Positions 1 to 6,373 are shown, counted from the first letter of the stretch. The stretch: DNA of 8,884 nt from an uncultured Erysipelotrichaceae bacterium (GCA_902795875.1 CADBND010000218.1:1-8884); one strand, 5' to 3'. Numbers and translations: made by a program. Notes: generated from the letters alone by a model not told the origin.

Positions 1-387
1 CTTCTTATCCCCGCATAACACCTTTTTCATGCAACCGAGTATGACACTTCCTAAACCAAGCGCTTCCGCCGCCAGATGCATATTCTCAACTGCGATCCCC
101 GCATCGACATCGCTCCAGCGGAAGGCATCCTCCCCTGAAAGATAGAAAACCAATGGCGCATCGTAATAGAAATTCACCTTCGCCTCCGGATCCAGATCTC
201 TCTGTATCTCTTCCTGCAAGGGATCGTTCCCCCTGACGACACTGATATGGATCTCCTGCCTGTTGGTGGCAGTCGGTGCCTTCAGACCCGCCTCGATCAG
301 ACATTGGCACATCTGTTCAGACACTTCTTCATCCGTAAACTTCCGAATGGAACTCCTGTTCTCCAATACATCGAAAAATTCAGCCAT
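1..387 (-). CDS. Nitroreductase family protein, N-terminal 129 residues (cut by window edge)
   Basis: This is the N-terminal part of an FMN-dependent nitroreductase-family oxidoreductase, a cytoplasmic NAD(P)H enzyme family; the substrate cannot be told from sequence. The reading frame is open to base 1, so the C-terminus lies outside the window. The flavin phosphate-binding signature RSSIRKF is at residues 11-17. A stretch like the family's APSxxNxQPWxF follows at residues 37-48 (APTATNRQEIHI), with the usual PW pair replaced by EI. The helix LAAEALGLGSVILG at 105-118 is typical of the family. The ATG at 387 follows AGGAGG (plus-strand 396-401) at 8 nt spacing, which fixes the start. It is the last visible gene of the leftward operon, 63 nt after the acetyltransferase, so it may also have some independent expression. 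The family call is firm; the subfamily is open. Confidence 0.88.
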   Translation of the reverse strand, partial: MAEFFDVLENRSSIRKFTDEEVSEQMCQCLIEAGLKAPTATNRQEIHISVVRGNDPLQEEIQRDLDPEAKVNFYYDAPLVFYLSGEDAFRWSDVDAGIAVENMHLAAEALGLGSVILGCMKKVLCGDKK

Positions 388-450
388 CACTATTTCCTCC
401 TGCATCTTCATTGTATCAGTGACGATACTCTTTCTTTTTCACGACGCTCT

Positions 451-882
451 TTACAGATCCAGGATCATTCCGACATGCGGGATGCCATCTTCCAGGAATT
501 CGTCCGAACAGATACGGAAACCGAACTTTTCATAAAAACCCGTCGCATACATCTGCGCCTCGATATAGATCTGCCGTATACCTTTTCTTTCCCTGATGAC
601 CCGTATGGCTTCCTCGACGATCATTCTTCCAAGTCCTTCTCCATGCGGGACCGCCAGTACTCTGCCCATCTGTACGACGCCTTCTTCTTTAGGAAATAGA
701 CGCAGATAGGCTTCGATCTTCTCGCCTTCCTGAATGAATACATGTAAGGCCTCTTTATCCGTGTCATCGATCTCCTGGTAAGGACAGTTTTGTTCTACGA
801 CGAAGACTGCGATCCTTGTTTTGACGATTGCATACAGTTCTTCCTTACTCAGTTCATCGAAAGTCCTTATCCTGATCTCCAT
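451..882 (-). CDS. ElaA-type GNAT N-acetyltransferase
   Basis: This is a 143-residue single-domain acetyl-CoA-dependent N-acetyltransferase of the ElaA group, cytoplasmic, with unknown acceptor. The diagnostic N-terminal block VFVVEQNCPYQEIDDTD is at residues 26-42. The acetyl-CoA loop MGRVLAVPHGEGLGRM is at 72-87; it is a short form of the GNAT (R/Q)xxGx(G/A) loop. The late GNAT motif ATGFYEKFGF is at 113-122. I chose the ATG at 882 over the one two codons upstream at 888. GAGGA sits 6 nt before 882, while the 888 codon directly abuts that Shine-Dalgarno. The gene begins 13 nt after the stop of the HAD remnant and lies between the metallophosphoesterase and the nitroreductase, so it is probably co-transcribed with them. 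The length is close to the usual ElaA size of about 150 residues. Confidence 0.9.
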   Translation of the reverse strand: MEIRIRTFDELSKEELYAIVKTRIAVFVVEQNCPYQEIDDTDKEALHVFIQEGEKIEAYLRLFPKEEGVVQMGRVLAVPHGEGLGRMIVEEAIRVIRERKGIRQIYIEAQMYATGFYEKFGFRICSDEFLEDGIPHVGMILDL

Positions 883-895
883 CCTCATTCCTCAT

Positions 896-1012
896 TCAGA
901 ATATGTTTGAAAACGAAATCGCCCGCTTATTGATCTCAGGGATCGGCTCAAACGTCACCTCGAGCGTCCTGTCTATATCCGCTGCGACCAGTTTCACTTC
1001 TTTATTTTTCAT
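896..1012 (-). pseudogene. Remnant of a HAD-family (Cof-like) phosphatase gene, N-terminal 38 codons
   Basis: A 38-codon frame reads like the start of a Cof-type HAD hydrolase. VKLVAADIDRTL at residues 6-17 matches motif I (DxDxT), with the nucleophile pair Asp12/Asp14 and Thr16 kept, but Arg15 where the family has Gly. EINKRAI follows at 26-32, resembling the segment after motif I in which these proteins read 'i...t..AI'. The frame then ends at SNIF-stop, where an intact enzyme would continue for about 230 residues; nothing downstream continues it. Its ATG overlaps the last codons of the metallophosphoesterase by 11 nt, as in a translationally coupled operon. I infer that an intact HAD gene once stood here and lost everything after codon ~32 by deletion. 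It could instead be a chance short frame, but the motif match and the position argue against that. Confidence 0.62.
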
Positions 1013-1757
1013 CTCCCAATACTTTATATGGCACCCATTCCAGATAATCCCCCGATACCAGCTGATACTCCACGCCGTTTCTTTCTCCCATGATCGAATC
1101 ACGGAACCTTCTTTTCCCATGGCAATGCGCATAGATCACTTTTTGCGCACCGTATTCTTCCGCCATGTCGGTAAAACCGCTGGCAGTCTCCATGATGTTG
1201 GTCGGAGGATAATGCAGAAACATGATGAACTTCCGATAACCGTCACCTCTTGCCGCCTCAAAGGATCTGCGCAGACGTTTCAGTTCCCTGTCCACCAGTT
1301 TCTTTGCGTGCTGTGCCTTCTCCCGGTCATAGGCAATCACCTTCCCGCTTCGATCGAGATAGAAAGGCCCCTCAAAGGTAAACCCTTTGGTCGCCACGAT
1401 GGCATACTCCCCATAAGGGGCATAATCATCCTGCAGAAACAAGAGACGCGGCACATAGATCTCATTGAGTTTCTTCGTCTTCCCCGCATCCCAGAACATG
1501 TCATGATTGCCGCGGGTCAATATCTTTCTCCCCGGCAGGGAACAGATGTATTCAAGATCCTCTTCACAGGCAGAAAGATCCTTTCCCCAGCTGTGATCTC
1601 CCACCAGTACCAGTGTATCCTCAGGTCTGATCAAAGCCTCGCAGTTCTTCCGGAACCTTTCCTCATGTCCCTGCCACACCGGATCATTCAGCTGTCCGGG
1701 AGCCTTGAGTTCCGATTGAAAATGCAGATGAAGATCACCGATCGCATATAAGCTCAC
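1002..1757 (-). CDS. Metallophosphoesterase, calcineurin-like (COG1768-type predicted phosphohydrolase)
   Basis: This is a 251-residue binuclear-metal phosphoesterase, probably cytoplasmic, with unknown substrate. The family motifs appear in order: GDLHLH (Asp8, His10), VGDHSWG (Asp54), GNHD (Asn84, His85), LHYPP (His182) and YAHCHG (His211, His213). The whole set of expected metal ligands is therefore present. In related COG1768 proteins the second motif usually reads GDISW; here it is GDHSW. The start is GTG at 1757, with AGAGGA 9 nt upstream. That ribosome site lies inside the last codons of the upstream gene, whose stop is only 6 nt away, so translation is likely coupled. No signal peptide or membrane segment is visible. 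The function is known only at the fold level. Confidence 0.88.
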   Translation of the reverse strand: MSLYAIGDLHLHFQSELKAPGQLNDPVWQGHEERFRKNCEALIRPEDTLVLVGDHSWGKDLSACEEDLEYICSLPGRKILTRGNHDMFWDAGKTKKLNEIYVPRLLFLQDDYAPYGEYAIVATKGFTFEGPFYLDRSGKVIAYDREKAQHAKKLVDRELKRLRRSFEAARGDGYRKFIMFLHYPPTNIMETASGFTDMAEEYGAQKVIYAHCHGKRRFRDSIMGERNGVEYQLVSGDYLEWVPYKVLGDEK

Positions 1758-1763
1758 GACCGC

Positions 1764-2333
1764 TTATCCTCTTTCATAGAGATCGGGCTTGCATAAGATG
1801 TCATTGACCTTCGTCTCCAGAAGACTGGCAGAATAAGTCGGTGTCACCACACAAGCCGTATCTGCATTTTTGGCAGTACCCCCGATACATACGACCGGCT
1901 TTTTGTATTCGATCACTCCCGCATCACAAGCCATCAGAGCGATCTCCACACAAACCTTGACCCCCGCGCTGATCATCCTCAGCGCATGTGCAATCAGCTC
2001 CGCCGGATAAACACCCTTATATACAGAACTGAGACCTCTCTCCACACCGCTCAGCGCATGAGCTGCCGTCACGATCTCGATCCCCTGATCCTTCAGCTGT
2101 TTACGTATCTCCTCGCTCATCGCGTTGCTTCCCTTTTCCTTGGAACCGTAGACGTGGCTCACGACGATCGACCTTCCTTTAAATTCCTTGTCTTCCATGA
2201 ACTTCGCATAACGAAGCGCCGTATTCCCACTGGTAGAAGCCAGTACGATATCGGTATTTAGCTCTATTGCCTTCTTATAGGCAAGCTCAAATGTCTCCAA
2301 AGTGTTATCTTGTCTCACATCAAACAGTTTCAT
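1764..2333 (-). CDS. Stand-alone pyruvate-kinase C-terminal-domain-like protein (COG1751 type)
   Basis: This 189-residue protein resembles the C-terminal (allosteric) domain of pyruvate kinase and lacks the catalytic barrel. It belongs to the uncharacterised COG1751-type family. Visible marks are ASTSGNTALRYAKF at residues 32-45 (the PK_C sugar-phosphate loop), ALSGVERGLSSVYKGVYPAE at 93-112 (a block characteristic of this family) and GGTAKNADTACVVTPTYS at 151-168. A role in binding a phosphorylated ligand is a reasonable inference, but no activity is established. The ATG at 2333 is chosen because AAGGAG ends 5 nt before it; a GTG at 2339 in the same frame overlaps that Shine-Dalgarno. It is the first gene of the leftward operon, with an extended -10 promoter just upstream and the metallophosphoesterase 6 nt downstream. 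Confidence 0.85.
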   Translation of the reverse strand: MKLFDVRQDNTLETFELAYKKAIELNTDIVLASTSGNTALRYAKFMEDKEFKGRSIVVSHVYGSKEKGSNAMSEEIRKQLKDQGIEIVTAAHALSGVERGLSSVYKGVYPAELIAHALRMISAGVKVCVEIALMACDAGVIEYKKPVVCIGGTAKNADTACVVTPTYSASLLETKVNDILCKPDLYERG

Positions 2334-2366
2334 ACTCACTCCTTTTTCTGATCATTTCACATTTAA

Positions 2367-2375
2367 AATATATCA
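2367..2375 (-). promoter_or_regulatory. Candidate extended -10 promoter of the 2333-to-1 operon
   Basis: On the minus strand the sequence reads TGATATATT, a TGn extended -10 with TATATT as the hexamer. It would place transcription start near 2360, about 27 nt before the ATG at 2333 and downstream of the lipoprotein gene's terminator. No good -35 is seen (best is TAGAAA at 18 nt), which is acceptable for an extended -10 promoter. Confidence 0.42.
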
Positions 2376-2407
2376 GTTTTCTATCCTGTTTTTCTATCTG
2401 TTTCCCT

Positions 2408-2435
2408 GTAAAAAACAGGAAGACATCTGCCTTCC
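2408..2435 (-). terminator. Intrinsic terminator of the lipoprotein gene
   Basis: On the minus strand GGAAGGC-AGAT-GTCTTCC forms a 7-bp stem (one G-T pair) at 2418-2435, followed by TGTTTTTT. It lies 16 nt after the stop of the lipoprotein gene and before the next operon's promoter, so it separates the two units. Confidence 0.7.
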
Positions 2436-2450
2436 CGTTTCGCTTATTCA

Positions 2451-3629
2451 TCACTCTTTATCTTTGTATTCTTCGCTGTGATAAGAACCAAAATAATACA
2501 GATTGCCCGGATCGATCTGTTCATAAGCCAATGACCCTCCATTCTCACAGACCTTGTACAGACTGTATCGGGAATTGCTGTAAGTGTAGTTCGCAGACAG
2601 TTTCGAACCCTTGCCATCCATGATCTTCATATAGACATCGAGACGTCCCTCGCCGATCTCCTCCAGGACCCTGTCCGATATTTTCAGACGGTAATAAGGA
2701 AGATCCGGCTCATCGATGATCGTCCGGTATTCATGACGCTGATCATGTACCTGATAGCCGCCCTTCTCATTCTCCTTCGCATCCACCGGCATCGCCTCAT
2801 AAGCCTCATCCAAAAGCTTCTGCAATTCGCTTGCCTTGCCGGCTTCTTCGAATACGATGTCGCCCTCTTCCAGATCGAAATTCGGCCTGTCGGAACAGAC
2901 ATAGACCCCGTCGAATACTTCAATATATTTCTGCCGATACCAGCTGATCTTGTCACCGAAATACAGCTGCGCAATGACGGTCACACCCTCATCCCCGTTC
3001 CTTATCCAGGCATCGGAAAGATCACCGTCGAACAACGTGTGATCCTTTTCCACGACGATCACCTGCATATACCCGGAAACGTAAGGATCAAGCTTCTCAT
3101 ACAGTTCCCGTATGTAGGCTTCGTGATCGAAGCCCTTTTTCTCTTCCATCAGGATCCGCATATCGGAAAGGACGGGCTTCTCCTTTTCCAGGAAAGATCT
3201 CATATCACCATCATAATATGTTGTATAAACACATTCATCGAAAGACTCCATATGAGTACGACCGAGACTGTATTCACTGGTCTTCATCCTCACATCATCC
3301 CGTAAAAGAGGCTGGAAGATCCCGGAATCGAAATCCGCAATGACAGACGCTTCCTGCCGGTTGTCATAGTAACGGCCTTGGTCATCATCATAGAAGACAA
3401 AATAATGATCGGACATTTCATAAGCCCTGTCTTTTACGCCTACATAACCGAAAAGTGAAGAATTGCCCGCCTTGAAAGAATCGACGATCTCAACGCTTCT
3501 CTCCCCGTACTTTTTCTTGTAATAGGAAAGGGCAGCCTTTTCCGCCATCTTGTAATGTATCGCGTCCTTGCATCCGCTCAATCCAAACAGCATCGTCATC
3601 ACCATTATGATCAGAATAACCTTCTTCAT
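2451..3629 (-). CDS. Putative lipoprotein of unknown function
   Basis: This is a 392-residue protein with a lipoprotein signal peptide: Lys2-Lys3, a hydrophobic stretch at 4-16, and the lipobox LSGC with Cys20 as the predicted lipidated residue. The mature protein should sit on the outer face of the cytoplasmic membrane. The rest is rich in Asp, Glu and Tyr, with no further membrane segment and no motif I recognise. An early helix (MAEKAALSYYKKKYG, about 28-42) begins the mature part. The start ATG is the only sensible one because it begins the signal peptide, although its ribosome site is weak (AGGCAAAAGAC just upstream). The gene is monocistronic, with a promoter at about 3687-3717 and a terminator at 2408-2435. 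The existence of the gene is firm; its function is unknown. Confidence 0.85.
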   Translation of the reverse strand: MKKVILIIMVMTMLFGLSGCKDAIHYKMAEKAALSYYKKKYGERSVEIVDSFKAGNSSLFGYVGVKDRAYEMSDHYFVFYDDDQGRYYDNRQEASVIADFDSGIFQPLLRDDVRMKTSEYSLGRTHMESFDECVYTTYYDGDMRSFLEKEKPVLSDMRILMEEKKGFDHEAYIRELYEKLDPYVSGYMQVIVVEKDHTLFDGDLSDAWIRNGDEGVTVIAQLYFGDKISWYRQKYIEVFDGVYVCSDRPNFDLEEGDIVFEEAGKASELQKLLDEAYEAMPVDAKENEKGGYQVHDQRHEYRTIIDEPDLPYYRLKISDRVLEEIGEGRLDVYMKIMDGKGSKLSANYTYSNSRYSLYKVCENGGSLAYEQIDPGNLYYFGSYHSEEYKDKE

Positions 3630-3679
3630 GTCTTTTGCCTGTCAACTCTATTTTACACGGGATCATCCTCTGATTGAAA

Positions 3680-3707
3680 CGGTTATATTATAAGCAGCAG
3701 ATAACCG
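3680..3707. repeat. Inverted repeat flanking the lipoprotein -10 box
   Basis: CGGTTAT (3680-3686) and ATAACCG (3701-3707) are perfect 7-bp arms with a 14-nt centre that contains the TATAAT box. No T tract follows on either strand, so it is more like a protein-binding site than a terminator. A chance palindrome cannot be excluded. Confidence 0.4.
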
Positions 3708-3717
3708 TCTCCACCAA
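3687..3717 (-). promoter_or_regulatory. Candidate promoter of the lipoprotein gene
   Basis: On the minus strand there is a perfect TATAAT at 3692-3687. The best -35 is TTGGTG at 3717-3712, at a long 19-nt spacing. Transcription would start near 3680 and give a leader of about 50 nt. The box lies inside the 5' remains of the rightward broken gene and between the arms of an inverted repeat (3680-3707). Confidence 0.4.
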
Positions 3718-4187
3718 CGAAGGAATGACATCCACGACGATCACCAGTGAAAACGGCATCACGACGTCAGATACGCTCACTGCTACGGATGATGATCCGA
3801 CAGGACTTCGTGCCAAATGAAAAGAATACTTCTCACAAGGAGCTGAAGGCGTATCGGAAGACGGCTACAACATCTACCTGGCATATGATGATCCCGAAAG
3901 CATCAATTTCGCCGCCATCATGATCCTGAATGAAGACAACAGTCAACTGTTCAACTACCTGTTTGGCGACGTCGTCCTTGAAGAAGACCACTACGAGATC
4001 GTCGACGTCGAAGGAAACGAGAACCTTCCCTTCAACGTCACCGACAAGGAAGTGGAAGACGGATTTGAAATGGCCTTCCAGGATGGAGACAGCATCGAAC
4101 TGCACTTCGTCGATCAGGAAACGATCATCGACCACATGATCGGCCTCTTGGAGCAACATCAACAGGCCTATCAGGCAAACCATCAAC

Positions 4188-4222
4188 GAAAACGGATCCG
4201 CCTATTGCGGATCCTCGTTTTC
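4188..4222. terminator. Bidirectional terminator hairpin overlapping the end of the C39-like gene
   Basis: GAAAACGGATCCGC (4188-4201) pairs with GCGGATCCTCGTTTTC (4207-4222) over 14 bp with a two-base bulge and a 5-nt loop. Read rightward, TTTTCTATAT follows the GC-rich core; read leftward, GTTTTCGTT does. The stop codon of the leftward C39-like gene (4202-4204) sits in the loop. It can end both that operon and the rightward broken gene. Confidence 0.65.
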
Positions 4223-5059
4223 TATATAGTCCGGTAAGACCGCCTCTTCAAAGCGGCTGTCCCACGTACACCTGTCCGCATAAGCCTCACAGGTCTTCAC
4301 GCCACCCTCTTCACTCGGTGCATACAAGGCATATTCTCCCGACACCAGCGCCGGACCTTCATCCTCCAGTATGACCCAGGGCATATAGCTGTCTACGTCG
4401 CAACAATGTCCGCCTGCAGGATCGACAGCGTAGAAATCGGAAGGCTTCAGATCATCTTTCTTCGCATTCATGCGATATCCGATCAGAAGGACATAGTGAC
4501 TTTCCGCACTCCTTATTGCCTCCCTATTGCCTACAGGATGACAGTATTTTCCCTCCGTATACAATAAGACAGGCTGTCCCATATCGATACGCTCCATCGC
4601 CCTTTGTAAGACGACATCCAAAGGATCAGACAAAGCGATATCCTCGAAACCGGCTGCCCGCCAATCGGCACCGTCACCATCGTAGTAATCGTAAGGATCG
4701 ACATCAAAACTGTCATCCAGTATCGCCCGCGCATAAGCCAGACCAAATATGCTGCAAAGCCATTCATCCTGCTGCCCGATATTCAATATCAGACGCCGGT
4801 CGAAGTCCAGCATCTTATAGACCTCACCCTTTTCAGGATCGGCCTCATAGACGGGATCTTCCTTTTCAACGACCTCTTCCTTAGTCTCCTCTATTTCTTC
4901 TTCCTTTATCTCATTGACTAGCGGATGCGGCTCTTCCTTCTTCACAGTTTCCGATACGTCTTCCGATCCGCTCAAAAATACTGTTTTGACAAACAGGATC
5001 GAAAAAAGCAGCGATACTACGATCATCAGGACCGTCACAACATATAAACTCTTCTTCAT
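4202..5059 (-). CDS. Membrane-anchored C39-like cysteine peptidase domain protein
   Basis: This is a 285-residue protein with one N-terminal membrane segment (about 5-29, after Lys2-Lys3) and no lipobox. A highly charged Glu/Lys linker (about 33-80) leads to a papain-like domain outside the cell. The domain resembles the C39-like peptidase family: Gln96/Gln97 then DEWLC with candidate nucleophile Cys102, SHYVLLIGY with His188, and DFYAVDPAGG with Asp213. The Cys motif lacks the usual CGP that follows the nucleophile in C39-like peptidases; it reads CSI here. Substrate and true activity are therefore uncertain, and it could be an inactive fold. Extra cysteines at 219, 220, 257 and 264 could form disulfides. 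AAGGA lies 5 nt before the ATG. It follows the zinc-ribbon gene by 13 nt, so the two are co-transcribed. The last codons form part of the terminator hairpin. Confidence 0.72.
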   Translation of the reverse strand: MKKSLYVVTVLMIVVSLLFSILFVKTVFLSGSEDVSETVKKEEPHPLVNEIKEEEIEETKEEVVEKEDPVYEADPEKGEVYKMLDFDRRLILNIGQQDEWLCSIFGLAYARAILDDSFDVDPYDYYDGDGADWRAAGFEDIALSDPLDVVLQRAMERIDMGQPVLLYTEGKYCHPVGNREAIRSAESHYVLLIGYRMNAKKDDLKPSDFYAVDPAGGHCCDVDSYMPWVILEDEGPALVSGEYALYAPSEEGGVKTCEAYADRCTWDSRFEEAVLPDYIENEDPQ

Positions 5060-5072
5060 CTTTATCCTTGAT

Positions 5073-5615
5073 CTAGCGATATTTCATAAGCGTTTTCAAC
5101 ATTTCCGGAAACATCATCGTCGTCTCCTCTTTTCCGACATTTTCAATGTCAAAGCGATAGACTTCCTCATCTTCTTCTCTTTCCCGGAAACGTATCACAT
5201 ATTTCTTCCCTTCAATAGGAACGCCCCTTCTTCCAAGAAGCTGCTTCAGATGGAAAACCTTTGTCACCTTCAAGGCATCCTCATAGGCTTTGTACGGCAC
5301 AAGCTTCTGCATACATCTTTCCTGATCGGTCCCGCCTTGTGCATAGACCTCCATCAGAACATCCTCTTTCGAATGCGTATATAAAACGATCTCGAAATAA
5401 GCCGCCTTTTCTGTTGTAGCGATCTCCTGTTCATAATAATCGATCAGAATCTTTCTTCCTTCAAGGGAATACTCCTTTTCTTTCTTTTCATCGAAAGAAT
5501 GAAAATCAGTCCCATTCCAATCAACCTTCAAATCATCGGGGATCTTTCTCCCGCACTCCACACAGTACTCACTGTTTCCTTCGATCGGATGACCGCATTC
5601 CGGACAGTATTTCAT
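5073..5615 (-). CDS. Zinc-ribbon domain protein of unknown function
   Basis: This is a 180-residue protein opening with a zinc ribbon: CPEC (Cys4, Cys7) and CVEC (Cys18, Cys21), each followed by Gly, as in the short N-terminal zinc ribbons of many Bacillota membrane and regulatory proteins. The remaining 155 residues contain no membrane segment and no motif I recognise, and read as a soluble alpha/beta domain. The frame is open upstream to 5711. The ATG at 5615 is nevertheless preferred, because AGAGGAG lies 5 nt before it and because the ribbon starts right there. The 32 extra codons would also run through the candidate promoter. It is the first gene of a two-gene leftward operon with the C39-like protein. 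That suggests a shared process, but nothing identifies it. Confidence 0.75.
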   Translation of the reverse strand: MKYCPECGHPIEGNSEYCVECGRKIPDDLKVDWNGTDFHSFDEKKEKEYSLEGRKILIDYYEQEIATTEKAAYFEIVLYTHSKEDVLMEVYAQGGTDQERCMQKLVPYKAYEDALKVTKVFHLKQLLGRRGVPIEGKKYVIRFREREEDEEVYRFDIENVGKEETTMMFPEMLKTLMKYR

Positions 5616-5646
5616 GATCGCTCCTCTCTCAATTCTTTTCTCTTTC

Positions 5647-5655
5647 ATTCTATCA
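5647..5655 (-). promoter_or_regulatory. Candidate extended -10 promoter of the zinc-ribbon operon
   Basis: On the minus strand the sequence reads TGATAGAAT, a TGn extended -10 with TAGAAT. It would start transcription near 5640, about 25 nt before the ATG at 5615. No clear -35 is seen. It is arranged back to back with the flavin-reductase promoter at 5712-5740. Confidence 0.4.
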
Positions 5656-5711
5656 AATGTCAGCGGATATGATCTTTTGTCAGAATAGACTTGTATCAAA
5701 AATGTATTCAC

Positions 5712-5740
5712 TTGAATTTATTTGTGTACTGAATTAGATT
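5712..5740 (+). promoter_or_regulatory. Sigma-A type promoter of the flavin-reductase-like gene
   Basis: TTGAAT (5712-5717), a 17-nt spacer and TAGATT (5735-5740) make a good vegetative promoter. Transcription would start near 5747, about 33 nt before the ATG at 5780, with AAGGAG at 5763-5768 in the leader. Confidence 0.65.
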
Positions 5741-5779
5741 GTAAAGTGTAAAAACAGTAGAAAAGGAGAACAAGAGAAT

Positions 5780-6355
5780 ATGAAAAAAGATCTGGGTGTG
5801 ATCGAAGCGGTGTATCCGATGCCGGTACTGATGGTCGCGGCATACGATGAGAATGAAAAAGTAAACGTCATGAACGTGGCCTGGGGACAGATCGCAGACG
5901 AAGACAAGATCATCCTGTTCATCGGCGAAGGAAAGAAGACCTGGCTCAACATTCTTCATAGCAAGGCCTTTACCGTTGCCCTTGCGGATAAGGACCACAT
6001 GGACGTTGCCGACTTCTTTGGTATCGCATCCGGTTTACGGATCGACGACAAGTTCGAAAGGACCGGCTATCACGCAGTAAAGAGCGACAAAGTCAATGCG
6101 CCGATCATCGAAGAATTCCCTGTCGTCATGGAATGTGAACTGCTGGAACATCTGAAAGATGAATACGTGTCCGCCATCGTCGGAAAGATCGTCAATGTCA
6201 AAGCCGACGAAGAAGTGCTTGATGAAAAAGGAAAAGTCGATGTCACGAAACTCCATGCGCTGATGTTCGACCAGTTCCGCAACGGCTACTATGTGACCGG
6301 TGAAAAAGTCGGACAGGCCTGGAATGCCGGCAAGGACATCAACCTCAAAAAATAG
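5780..6355 (+). CDS. Flavin reductase-like (FMN-binding split-barrel) protein
   Basis: This is a 191-residue cytoplasmic protein of the flavin reductase-like domain family, which binds FMN in a split barrel and typically reduces flavin with NAD(P)H. The opening segment PMPVLMVAAYDENEKVNVMN (13-32) followed by VAWGQIADED matches the family's N-terminal strands, where PVxxVxxxDxxGxxNxMxxAW is usual. TWLNILHSKAFTVALAD (54-70) corresponds to the T.xNI...xxFxVxL block that contacts flavin, and MECELLEH (117-124) to the later barrel strand. AAGGAG lies 11 nt before the ATG, a slightly long spacing. It is a single-gene unit with its own promoter and terminator and converges on the XRE regulator. Whether it acts as a reductase, a heme- or flavin-binding protein, or otherwise cannot be told. 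Confidence 0.85.
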   Translation: MKKDLGVIEAVYPMPVLMVAAYDENEKVNVMNVAWGQIADEDKIILFIGEGKKTWLNILHSKAFTVALADKDHMDVADFFGIASGLRIDDKFERTGYHAVKSDKVNAPIIEEFPVVMECELLEHLKDEYVSAIVGKIVNVKADEEVLDEKGKVDVTKLHALMFDQFRNGYYVTGEKVGQAWNAGKDINLKK

Positions 6356-6373
6356 AAAGATCTAAAACATAAA

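Larger units (their letters stand above)
3674..4237 (+). pseudogene. Broken rightward gene, 3' part, with in-frame TGA
   Basis: One plus-strand frame reads like protein from about 3701 to about 4180 and is interrupted only by a TGA at 3818-3820. Before it comes a Thr/Ser-rich, linker-like stretch (STNEGMTSTTITSENG and on to TATDDDPTGLRAK). After it comes an acidic globular-looking segment (KEYFSQGAEG, then YLAYDDPESINFAAIMILNE, ending FVDQETIIDHMIGLLEQ). No start codon with a ribosome site exists in frame. The first ATG after the TGA, at 3920, has no Shine-Dalgarno, and only a TTG at 3674 lies before it. The 3' end runs through a terminator hairpin to a TAA at 4235, so the original stop also seems lost. 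I infer decay of a secreted or surface protein gene whose 5' end is gone. The family is not recognised. Calling it an intact 105-residue gene from 3920 is the less likely alternative. Confidence 0.6.

Noticed and set aside
417..432. Small hairpin GTATC-GTCACT-GATAC between the acetyltransferase and nitroreductase genes
   Set aside because: It has only a 5-bp stem and no T tract after it in the direction of transcription; too weak to call a terminator.
903..1751. Long plus-strand open frame of 282 codons opposite the metallophosphoesterase
   Set aside because: It is antisense to a gene with a full set of catalytic motifs, resembles no family and has no ribosome site; long mirror frames arise from the codon bias here.
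2733..3305. Plus-strand open frame of 190 codons opposite the lipoprotein gene
   Set aside because: Its hydrophobic, Ile/Leu/His-rich composition is what the reverse of an acidic protein gives. The opposite strand has a signal peptide, lipobox, promoter and terminator.
3818..3820. TGA as a recoded codon (Trp or selenocysteine)
   Set aside because: Other genes here use TGG for Trp, and the same gene lacks a start and has lost its stop, so decay is the simpler reading. I see no obvious selenocysteine hairpin, though folding was not computed.
3833..4186. Minus-strand open frame of 117 codons in the region of the broken gene
   Set aside because: It has no ribosome site, starts against a terminator hairpin and has Val/Asp/Phe-rich mirror composition. 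The plus-strand reading is clearly more protein-like.
5616..5711. 32-codon upstream extension of the zinc-ribbon protein
   Set aside because: The ATG at 5615 has a strong Shine-Dalgarno at 5 nt and the conserved domain begins there; the extension overlaps the promoter region.
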